Shown here: one piece after another, positions 12,152-24,400 of the stretch | How positions within the stretch are numbered: the stretch's first letter is position 1 | Layout: every line of letters begins with the position of its first letter | Assembly: GCA_910589415.1 (NCBI GenBank) | Contig: OU342632.1 | Span: 18,975,507 to 19,039,506 of the forward strand | Origin: Malachius bipustulatus | Lineage: Eukaryota; Arthropoda; Insecta; Coleoptera; Melyridae | Length of the DNA stretch: 64,000 nt | Direction of reading: 5' to 3' | Position numbers and translations under genes: made by a program | The notes under the pieces: model-generated | What the model was told of the DNA's origin: nothing | The model's database searches: none | The model's input: only the letters and a program-made list of their open reading frames with translations

Positions 12152-12157
12152 TTTATT
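12152..12157 (-). promoter_or_regulatory. Candidate polyadenylation signal AATAAA of the ZP gene
   Basis: AATAAA on the - strand lies 68 nt after the TGA stop of the ZP-domain gene and is the first such hexamer I see there. Position fits a short 3' UTR. Confidence 0.5.
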
Positions 12158-12224
12158 TGATTTCCATATCATTATTGTCCTTTTGAAATCAGTCTACAAT
12201 TGGCGAACTATTCAAAAATTTCCA

Positions 12225-12424
12225 TCAGTTAATATTCCCTTTATGGTTCATGTAACCATTAAAGTGACTCGTCGCTAAGACTTTCTCTAAGATGGTTTTT
12301 CTTTTTCTCGTGCACGTCGCTAATAGAGCTCCACCTAAAAGACATATCGCTCCCCCTCCCAGAGCCAGCAAAGCAGAGAACCATCCTCTCTTCATGCAAA
12401 TACGGTCAGAATCTAACTGATGAC
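12225..12424 (-). CDS. ZP gene exon 12 (transmembrane helix, tail, stop)
   Basis: Acceptor tatttcag; 66 codons including TGA. Encodes HQLDSDRICMKRG, a hydrophobic helix WFSALLALGGGAICLLGGAL, the basic stop-transfer TRKRK, and a 27-residue cytoplasmic tail. Confidence 0.88.
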
Positions 12425-15400
12425 CTGAAATAAAATGATTCCCTTTAAAATTACCACCGAGCTCAAAGGCAATATAGCGATACTCACTTATATATGACAC
12501 ATTCCTTTCCTCGTCTTTCTCGCCTTCTTGTAATACTCGAAGAGATTGAAATAGGTTGACATTTTCCGACAGAGTTGATACACCGGCGGCCAATGAAGTG
12601 GTTGTCGAGTTTTCTATTGATCTTTTTCTGACGTTTTTCACGTTACGCCAATGACATGCTTGACTCTAAATAAATGTAAAGAAATTTTATGTACCTATCG
12701 TAGAGAATATTAATGTTTTAAAAAACTCACGGGACATCGACCATGACACATCCGAACGTCGCATTCTATGTAAAGAGCTGGTGATCCTGTAAATCTGAAC
12801 GTTTTCATGTATGCGAACACTTGCGTTTCGAATACGCCGCTCTCTGACCATGATCCTCTAAATCTTGATATAAGCTTGTCGTCCACGGGGCACCTGTTAC
12901 AAATGAAATTCAACAAGTTTAGTATTATTTTTCTATTAAGTGGATTTTTGCATTTTTACCCAAATTCGTCGATTAGTTGGATCTTTTTCGTTGCCCCGTT
13001 ATGAGCATAGCAATCATTCACCACTATGTCAAATCCATCTGGAAAATTAAATAAATTATATTTTCTTTTCTTTTTTTCAACATTATGACTTATTTTTCTG
13101 ATACATAAATAGTTTAATCTGACTTTTAAAATAAGACAGTTACCTTTGCGGACAAATTTGAGGATTTAGTCTTGTTCTAGTCTAAGGGTTGTGAGAAATG
13201 TAGATAGATATGCAATTTTTCGGCGCTAGGAATATTAACATTCTCATTTTAGCTACTTAAGCATGCAAAAGAAAGTATGAAATTTTTTTGACTAATATAC
13301 CTACTTAAGTCATTAGAATCTGCATCGGTTGCTATTTGTTCGGCTAGCGAGAACGCGGAAAAGTGTGGACTAAAAAATACCAAACAAACTGCAACACAGT
13401 TCTGGGAATAATAATTGCTAAATAATGGTCCTTTTAATAAGATACCTACTTAAATAATATCCGCTTATCGAAATATCTATTTGAACCTAAGAACTTCACT
13501 TTGACATTTGAGAGGCTGAAATATTGTTAGGTTGGGCATATTGTGGAATTCTCAGAGGAAAGTTTTGCTGAAGTTTTAATTTTCTCACCCTCTATATTTT
13601 TTTTTGGGTCTTTGAACACGAATTTTAAGTTTACTGGCAAAAATTTGGTCCGAAAGTTTTTTTTCACTTTTTGCCACTAAGAAAATGTTTTTTGGCCCCT
13701 TTTAGCAACGGAACAGTTAGTCTTCCAAAAAAATTTTTTACGAGAAATGTAAGAAACTTTGCCTACTTTAATTTTGCATAGGATGGACTTGTCGAAAAAC
13801 CTCTTCCTTTCTGACATTTTGGGGAAAAATTGAAAAAAGCGCAAAATTTTAGACAATAGTGAAAAAAAAAGTTCTGGGCCACATTTTTAATTTCCAGGCC
13901 GCAACTTCACATTTGTGTTCAGCGATCCAAGCAACATAGAGGGTGAGAAAATCAAAACCATCGCAAAACTTTCAAAACTCTCACGTAATGGAAATATGTT
14001 TTTCTTGCGCGCTCTACCGACGGAATAGTTACCTTCCCAAAAAAAACCTGTTCATGAGAAATGTACGAAGTTCTGTTTACTTTAATTTTGTATTATAATG
14101 GTCTAGTCAAAAAAAAAGCTTCCTTTCCGAGTCTTAGATCAAAAACTGAAAAATGTACAAAAATTTGGGGTAAAAGTGCAAAAAAAAAAAAATTTCTGGC
14201 CAAACGTGTGCCAGAAAACTGCAAATTCGATGTTCAACGACCAAAAACATACATATAGGGTGAAAAAATCAAAACTATAGCAAACTTTTCAAAACACCCA
14301 CGAAATGGGTATATGTTTTTTTTGCGCGCTCTGCAGGCGGAATGGTTAGCTTCCCAAAAAAACCTGTTCATGAGAAATGTGCAAAATTCTGTCTATTTTA
14401 ATTTTGTATTCAATGGTCTAGACAAAAAAAAGCTTCATTTCCGAGTTTTAGACCAAAAATTGAAAAATGTACAAAAATTTGCGGTAAAATTAAAAAAAAC
14501 AACATTTCTGGCCAAATGTTTGCCAGAAAACTTCAAAGTCGATGTTGAACGACCAAAAACAAACATACAGGGTGAAAAAATCAAAACTATAGCAAAACTT
14601 TCTAAACACCCATGCAATGGGAATATGTTTTTTTTTTTGCGCGCTCTACCGACGGAATGGTAGAGCGCCTCCAAAAAAACCTATTCATGAGAAATGTACA
14701 AAATGGACTAGTCGAAAAAACGCTTCCTTTCTAATATTTGAGCCAAAAACTGAAAAAAGGGCAAAAATTAGGGCCAAAAGTGCAAGAAAACAAAGTTTCG
14801 GAGTAATTTTTTTTTTCAAAATTAAAAAAAAAAACTACTCCCTTTTTATAGGACTGTTGAAAAGTCGACAGAAACTGTGAAAAAAGTGCTTACCAAAAGT
14901 TCTTGAGCCCGATTGCGAACGTTGGCGGTGTGTTGCTCGGATCGTGTGCATTACTAATCCTTACCAAGTATATGTCTGAGTAGTTTTCTACCCTTAAACG
15001 ATGAAGGTTTCTCTCACCCTTAAATGAGGATTTCTCTTCCCCTAAATTATAACATCAACTCTTTTGGTCCTCCCATCTGTCTCCCCTATCTCTAAAGTTC
15101 CCTCCAAACCATCGTCATCCCTGGTTTCGGCACCACTGAGACACGTGCTTACGTGAGTTTTTACAAATATGATCAAAATACTCCAACACTCCTAAAGAAT
15201 CCTGCATCGTTCAACGAACCAAGGCGGGGTTTTTCAGGAATGTTAAAATATTTTGGTGCTCTTGGCATCGATTCATCGAATATGTCGTTGATCTTAATTG
15301 ATTTGTGCGGTAATAAACAGCGCAACTTCGAGCGTGGATTGGCGGACGAAGAATCATTTTTTCATCAGTGGATCTCAGATACACTGGAAAAGAGCTAAGT

Positions 15401-18400
15401 GCGGAAAAACCGGACGCAAGAACTTTTTACAAAAAAACATTTAACTTTGGGCGCTAATAACTTTTTACCAGTACACTGGGGAGTTTTACTTGATAAAGAT
15501 TTAATCGAATAGTAAATCCTGACGAGTCCAACGACTTTGGAATGATCGCTGTGAGATGATAAGAATGGAAGATATGAGTGGTTGCGAAAAAAACCAAGAG
15601 GTGATCAAAATACTCTAACACTCCTGATGAATCCTCTCTCGTTCTACGAATCAAGGAGGGTTCTTCAGGAGTGTAGGACTATTTTGGTGTTCTTAACATA
15701 GATTTAACCCATATATCGTTGATCTTAATTAATTTACGTTTTATTATTTACAATAGAGAGAAATGCAGCGCAAACCGCGAACGCGCCAAAGTGTCACGCG
15801 CGATATTAGAAGCATTCAAGCAGAACTAGGACGGTAATAACCAGCGCAACTTCGCGCGTGGATTGGCGGGCAAGGGGAATGATTTGTTTTTTTTTCTAAA
15901 TACTGGATATTGGGTCTAGTATGAATGGTAAATTGTCGATGAAAGGTCTCAGATGTACCTGAAAAGAGCTATATGCAGATAAAACAGGCGCAAGAACTTT
16001 TGGGGAAAAAAACTTTGGATGCTAAGAACTTTTTCCAATACATTGGGGAGCTTTAGTTGATAAAGACTTAATTGAAGAGTAAATCCTGACGAGTCCAACG
16101 ACCCGAGAATGATCGCTGTGAGATTATAAGAACGGGAGATATGAGTAATTGCAAAAAAAAAAACAAGAATCTTCCATCGTTCGATGAACCAAGGCAATGT
16201 TCTTCAAAAGTGTTAAAAAATATTTTGGAGCTCTTAGCATCGATTCACCGAATATGTCGTCGATCTTAATTGTTTTGCGTTATTAGTTACAAAAGCGAGA
16301 AATGCAGTGCGAACCGCGAACGCGCCAAAGCATCACGGTGGACGGGGAAATTTAGACAATGCGCAAATTCAGAGTTAAGGTCTCCATTGAAGACCCTTTA
16401 GAATCAGCAACAAAAGAGAAACTGTATCTCAAATTTTTGAGTCACACTTATAAAACATTCTTAAATGCACGGGACTATTTTATGAGCATAAGAAACAGGC
16501 AAGAAAATCTTAAACACTAGTAGAAGAAATAAATAAGTATGCAGTAATTATTTTGCTTACCGTATTTGCTCCGCATGTAAATTATTAAGGTGAGTGGGTC
16601 CCCAACTCTGACAGGTCCTGTAACTCTATTTCCGCCGATGCCGTAGCCATATCTAATTTCCATGTAGCATTCAGGAGGTGTTAATGTAAAAACTACAGGA
16701 TTCCCCGTCGCTACCCTAAAAGTTCGTTCATATTTTTCTAGCGTCTCCACTATTTTTCACCCCTACTCCCAGTAACTTAATTAGGGCTACTTACTCAACA
16801 TCTAAGAAGGGGAAGGTGACGGTTTTCCAGAAATCGTATCCGTATTCGCAAGTGACTTTAAAATGTTCATCGTACTCTTCTTCTATCAAGGGGTTATATT
16901 GAACGGTGACGGTGTTCCACATAAAATTTTTCTACAATGTTTTTTTTTGTCAGAAATACAAGAAAATTATGTAGTTGAAGAAAAAAAAAACTTACAGTTG
17001 GAGTTTTTCTATTATCTTCGTTGTGTGTATTTTTTCCTAATGTTCCACAGCGATTTAACTGAATATAAAATTCATAGTAATCTCTTCCTGTTCCATTTAT
17101 GTATAAACAGTCTGGATCATAAGCATAACCTGAAAAGCAAAATTTCCAAAATATTTTCCCACTTTGTATACGTAAATTATGCAACCATTTACCTGCCGAG
17201 TAGACTAACCCAGTGAAAGTTCCATTAAATCCTACACGAATTTTCATATAATCGTCCTGACACTCTGCTTCAATATCTGCAAAGAAAAATTGTAATTTTC
17301 ATTATCTACAATAATTAGCCTATCTATTATCTATTAATGAATATAATAATAACAATTAAAGTCACTGAACTTAAAACTAGGTTAAATAGGTAGGTAGGTA
17401 CTCGCAATACTATAAATTTAAAGTGCCTTGTAAAAGATACATATCTATTAGATGGGCTGTTGGCAGGAAATCATAACATTACCTAACCATATGCGTATAC
17501 TACTGATGACTGGACGAAGTACTTTCGACGTCAGGACTAACAGACCATAAATTTTAGGCAGAAGATCTGAATGATGAACCTTCAGAAGATTTACTAGATT
17601 ATGCTAAATTACTTGCTATGGGTATTTACAGGCGTATTTAATATGTGTAGTATTATTGAATATAAAAAAGTTTAAGGACCTAAAAAGAGTTATATGCAAC
17701 TGTATGCGATGATTTTGTCGTGACTACTTGAATACAAAAAAAGTTTTTGTTGTTTCGATAAGCGTTTGTCGAAAAAAGGACTCTCACAAATTCCTGAAAT
17801 CCCTTAGATATCAGCAAGAGAACATTATTAACCTAGTACAGCTTCCATAAGCAGAGATCAACAGGTTGTAACGTGAAAAACAACAAGCAATTCTCTATTT
17901 TCTATTCCGAAATATATTTTTTTTATTCAAATCAAAGAATCGTACAAGCAACGCAATCTCTTGTCGAATAGATCTACTAGTAGTAGGAAAGCATGGAAGA
18001 TACCGTAACCTTTTGTTAGAAGCTGCGAAATACAGTCATGACTAGAGAACATATTATCCTTCCTTTTGCCAGAGATTCTCCATTTCATTTGCTTCCATGT
18101 TTTTGACTGACCAACGGCGGACCAGTCTCTATCTACAATATCTTCCCTGAACCAGTGATCAGAATGGGTGGGTAAAGGACTTTTTTTAAATATTCGAAGG
18201 TCAAATTTGATTTTAATATTGCTATAGTCTTTTGGGACTATCTCTACTGTAACGCAGAGAACCCGGGCCCCGTCGTCTTTCGCGAAAAGCCACTGTGATC
18301 GTCTATTTCTTATCATATCTCACTTGTCTTAAGATTTGGCAAGTGGACCTTGCGGCTACCTTACTAAATTGTCCTGAACTTCAACTACCAAAATTTTCCT

Positions 18401-21400
18401 TAAAATCGGCCGACGCGTTTTCGTCTTTTCATTGTACCTAGCTACTTTAATTACACCGGCTTTACTTTCACTTCGTGTTTTCACCTACTTGCTGTTTGGA
18501 GAGCTCGATGCATTTTTGGCTACCTTCATTTATTTTTTCGCTTTATCGATTGGTGTAATTTTCATTATCGTGGGTGGAATACCTAGCGACTTACTATTGT
18601 CTTTGCAAGGGGTTATTGTTTGATTCATGATTTCACAAATCTTTCCACCCAGTCTGTTTCTAGGTCATCCTGTCCTTTCAATCGGTGCGAGGCGCTTTTA
18701 TGAAGGCATCTGGCAATGTTTATTTACCCTTGCGGTGGCCGCTCTCTTACTGTTCCGTGCTGGAATGTGACCAGCTAGTGCTAGAGCGATTTCTATTTTT
18801 CTGAATATTTAATGAGCTGACTGGGATCGTTTACTTGATGTAACGGCGGGTGACTGCGTTTTAATTTCCTAACAATTTTACCTTTAGGTATTTACGTACC
18901 TATTCTTGCACTGTTTGCTATTTCGGTTTGGGCTGATTTAATGAGGGCGATGGAAATAATTTCCTTATCATCCTACCTAGGTGCGATCCATTTCACTACC
19001 TACTTCTGAAGTTTTTTCTTCAAGTTGTGACGTCATTATCTCAACCTAAACATTAACTGGTATCCAAAAATATTGAGTCAATTCTTTGAGGCTCCTGGCA
19101 AATTATCTACACTGTTACAAAAATCAACGTCTCCTAGAGGTTATCTTGACGCCTTTCCATTTTGGCATCATCCCTGAAGTAGCATCTCGTGAGCTCGTGT
19201 TTCTTTGGAGCCCATCAAGGTTCAACTTCTCCTTAGAACCGTGTTTCTACATCACTGCTGAGGAAGTGATCTTCTTCGAAAGCAAAGACGTTACTCCGAT
19301 CTGAGAAACCCCAGGCAGTCATCTTCTCCAACACGTCCAACGTTTTGGTGAAGGCGGGATATTTTCTTACTTCATCGTCATCTCTTCTTTTACTTGGAGT
19401 GAGCCTCGGAGCCTCGGAGTCTTGGCATGATCAAGTTGCAGATTGGGTGAAGAGTGCTTCTCAAAAACACCTCCTACTGCTCACATGTTTATTGGAGAGC
19501 TTAGCTTCTAAACATGCTCTGAGATTACTTGACTTCATCCAGAAAATATTTCCACTTGATCGGGGACCCAAATTTGACAAAACACGAGATATTCTTGATT
19601 TGTATGGAGTATTGAAATCGCCATTAATTCTGCTGTTGCGGCACAAATGTTATAGAAGAATGCCGCAGTCAGCGCGAAACTGTGAGAAAAAAGGTGAGGC
19701 TCTCTAGAGTTAAACAACGAGTATTTCAGCGGTACGAAAAGACTGGTCTGCTCACTGGAAGACCTGTTTCAGGGCGAGTAAGGACTATACAAAAGCTAAA
19801 GACGACCGCGCTCTCGTCTCTAGTTATTTGAGAAACCGAACGGTCATGGCAGTTTCCCTTTGAAATATTCTGCAATTCTCTTCTCGAACTATGGCTACTA
19901 GACTGCCGCTTTCCCATGAACGCAGGATTGCGGGGTTGAATTTTGCACGAGAATACTACATGACTTGGACAATAGAGGATTGAAGTCGCGTATTGTTTTC
20001 CGATGAATGGCGATTTTGTCTTACGGGCTCAGACAGACGTGTAAGATTTTGGCGATGACAAAACGAGATACATGCTCGAGCATTTTTGCCAAACGACTTC
20101 CATTTGGTGGAGGTACAGTTATATGGGGAGGCTACCTTTTAAAGCTCACATGGAGTTGGTCTTTGTCCAAAATGGGACTTTTAACGCGCATACAGGTACT
20201 TGGCAGAAGTTCTAGAAGATCATTGATGTGTTATAATGAGCGACCCCACTCTTCTCGGATGGTTAGTGATTTTGACGGGGTTCAGTTCAAGCGATTTGTT
20301 TGACCAGCTCGAAGTCTCGATTAAATCCGATTGATTGCTTGCTATTTGTTAAAAGAAATAATTAATAACTGTCTTTGTAGGTAAATTTTATGGAATTCTG
20401 TACATAATGTACGCTTGTACAATTTCAGAACATTTTGCTGGTTGACTGTACAAAAGAAAGAGGGAGGGAAAAATCGGAAAATTATTGATCGAGGCTAATT
20501 TACAAACTTATGAGTGAGTGGGGCTTCAGCATTTAAATGAAGATACCTATATAGAGTTCTTCAAGAAATGTACGTGTATTTTCATGCCTTAGTTGGTTAA
20601 AAGAAATTAGTGGTGTCTTTGGAAAGGTGGTGACGATCAGTTGAAAAGATAATACTTATGAGTTTATAATGATATGTAAGCAGACAAGTTACAAGTTACA
20701 ATGAACTGACAATTAATGAGAAGTAAACAGTGGGAGCAGTTGGTAAATATTTACTACAATGGAGAATTTCCTGAAGTTTACTTGCCATTTTATTAGCTAA
20801 AATTGATCTTTAATTGTTAATAGTTTTATCAAAAAAAAGTTCTTACTTTGATCCATTTTTATTAAGCTGTTGGATCAGATTGGTGGATTTTGAAACCAAC
20901 AGACACAAAGAGATATTTTTAAAGTTTTACGAGTCAATTTTTTCTCTCCAAGCTTCGGTCATACTTAGTTGGGATGAACAGCTTGTTTACCTTTAATATG
21001 CCCATCAGAGCATACATTCATAAATGGTAGTAAACAATAGAAGTCCCGTTTATTGCAACTAATTGGTGTTCCCATCATCTCGACACTTTCTTTATAATAA
21101 ACTAAAATGTTTTTCTGACATTCACCTATTATAGTAACTACCTAGTTTTTCCTTCAATTCTTAGCTGATCAATGATCGGTTCTTTCAGAGTGACGAATAA
21201 GGAAAACCTCTCAGGAACTTTGTTCAATATTGCCGTCGTTGCAGCATGTCTGTCATGACTCACGACGTTGGCTCGGCCTGCATAAAAATTTTGAAAGCAA
21301 TTCTCTTGGCTCTTGGCTTGTCTCATAACGTGCATGGCTTAACGGTTTGTGAATGTGATAATGCAGGGGTGCGTTCATAAATTATAACTCCAGAGTGATG

Positions 21401-24400
21401 AATTACTCTGGCGGCGTTCATAAACAAGCTCGATGTGTAAAAACTCGCATCGTTCATAAGTTGCCGATGACGATGCTCGAAGTGGCCTACTCTAGCCCAG
21501 TCATTTTAGACGAAAAAATTGCAAACTCAAAAGTTAATTGACGGCAGAAACTTTCTGACGCAGTTTTTTCACCCCTCCACCTCCTCAGTGCAAAATTATA
21601 AGAGCTGAGTTGTTTTTCCTCATTATATCTCAGTAGTTTTTAAGTTTTGGGCAAAACTTCGAGTACCAAATTCATTTTATATCTTTAAATTTTTTTCGAT
21701 ATTCGGTTGTTTATAACAAATATTACGCGAAGGGGTTGAATTTTTTAAGGGGTGCAATCTTTGCACTTTTCATTATTTTCCTCTAAGAAAATGAGCCAAG
21801 TTTGAATAGGAAAGTTGTTGCAACAAATTTATGCATACAATTGGAAGACGCTAAATTTTGTATCCCAGCAAACCAGTTTTATGAAATAGACATCCCTAGG
21901 ATTTCACAGTTTTAGTCAAAGTAACGCACAAATGCTTTAAAAGAAGTAGTAGTCTTCTCCCTCAATTACAGCGCACAGTTATCTCACTGTGATATCACTG
22001 AGATACAAATATAATATGAATAATATTGTATTACTATGATAGCAAAGTCATATCGACAATATTGATGTAACGTCACAGAAATGTTACATGTACATAACAT
22101 TTCGATTATCTCCATGTTACAGCTACTTCACGTTGTTATGTCACGTTTGCACGTTCATAAAATTGTTAATGTTATAGTCACTTCACAGTTATATCACAGT
22201 AAGTGCTATAATTGAGGGCAAATTGATCTAAAAGAAGATATTTATTCACCCTCAATTACAGCGTAGGTACAGTTATCTCACTGCGATACAAATATAATCT
22301 TAATAATATTTTTGTATTACTATGATTGAAATGTCATATCAACAAGTAATATTGATGTAACGTCACAGAAATATCACATTTACATAACATTTAAATTGCC
22401 TCCATGTTACAGCTACTTCACGTTGTTATGTCACGTTTGCACGTTCATACAATTGTTAATGTTATAGTCACCTCACAGTTATATCACAGTAATTGCTATA
22501 ATTGAGGACAAATTGTTCTAAAAGAAGATATTTATTCACCCTCAATTACAGCGTAGGTACAGTTATCTCACTGCGATACAAATATAATCTTAATAATATT
22601 TGTATTACTATGATTGAAATGTCATATCAACAAGTAATATTGATGTAACGTCACAGAAATATCACATTTACATAACATTTAAATTGCCTCCATGTTACAG
22701 CTACTTCACGTTGTTATGTCACGTTTGCACGTTCATACAATTGTTAATGTTATAGTCACCTCACAGTTATATCACAGTAAGTGCTATAATTGAGGACAAA
22801 TTGATCTAAAAGAAGATATTTATTCACCCTCAATTACAGCGTAGGTACAGTTATCTCACTGCGATACAAATATAATCTTAATAATATTTTTGTATTACTA
22901 TGATTGAAATGTCATATCAACAAGTAATATTGATGTAACGTCACAGAAATATCACATTTACATAACATTTAAATTGCCTCCATGTTACAGCTACTTCACG
23001 TTGTTATGTCACGTTTGCACGTTCATACAATTGTTAATGTTATAGTCACCTCACAGTTATATCACAGTAATTGCTATAATTGAGGACAAATTGTTCTAAA
23101 AGAAGATATTTATTCACCCTCAATTACAGCGTAGGTACAGTTATCTCACTGCGATACAAATATAATCTTAATAATATTTGTATTACTATGATTGAAATGT
23201 CATATCAACAAGTAATATTGATGTAACGTCACAGAAATATCACATTTACATAACATTTAAATTGCCTCCATGTTACAGCTACTTCACGTTGTTATGTCAC
23301 GTTTGCACGTTCATACAATTGTTAATGTTATAGTCACCTCACAGTTATATCACAGTAAGTGCTATAATTGAGGACAAATTGATCTAAAAGAAGATATTTA
23401 TTCACCCTCAATTACAGCGTAGGTACAGTTATCTCACTGCGATACAAATATAATCTTAATAATATTTATATTACTATGATTGAAATGTCATATCAACAAG
23501 TAATATTGATGTAACGTCACAGAAATATCACATTTACATAACATTTAAATTGCCTCCATGTTACAGCTACTTCACGTTGTTATGTCACGTTTGCACGTTC
23601 ATACAATTGTTAATGTTATAGTCACCTCACAGTTATATCACAGTAATTGCTATAATTGAGGACAAATTGTTCTAAAAGAAGATATTTATTCACCCTCAAT
23701 TACAGCGTAGGTACAGTTATCTCACTGCGATACAAATATAATCTTAATAATATTTGTATTACTATGATTGAAATGTCATATCAACAAGTAATATTGATGT
23801 AACGTCACAGAAATATCACATTTACATAACATTTAAATTGCCTCCATGTTACAGCTACTTCACGTTGTTATGTCACGTTTGCACGTTCATACAATTGTTA
23901 ATGTTATAGTCACCTCACAGTTATATCACAGTAAGTGCTATAATTGAGGACAAATTGATCTAAAAGAAGATATTTATTCACCCTCAATTACAGCGTAGGT
24001 ACAGTTATCTCACTGCGATACAAATATAATCTTAATAATATTTATATTACTATGATTGAAATGTCATATCAACAAGTAATATTGATGTAACGTCACAGAA
24101 ATGTTACATTTACATAACATTTCGATTAACTCCATGTTACAGCTACTTCACGTTGTTATGTCACGTTTGCACGTTCATACGTATGATTCATACAATTGTT
24201 AATGTTATAGACACTTCACATTTATATCACAGTAAGTGCTATAATTGAGGACAAATTGATCTAAAAGAAGATATTTATTCACCCTCAATTACAGCGTAGG
24301 TACAGTTATCTCACTGCGATACAAATATAATCTTAATAATATTTATATTACTATGATTGAAATGTCATATCAACAAGTAATATTGATGTAACGTCACAGA

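Noticed and set aside
12225..12641. A single 138-residue gene starting at 12641
   Set aside because: The methionine is not a start; the frame is ZP exons 11 and 12 read through an in-frame 63-nt intron.
16517..16750. Using the full open frame from 16750 (VETLEKYERTFR...) as the start of ZP exon 8
   Set aside because: The only acceptor there leaves the wrong phase for exon 7. The acceptor acttttag at 16716 gives the family-typical FLDVEVATGNPVVF join.
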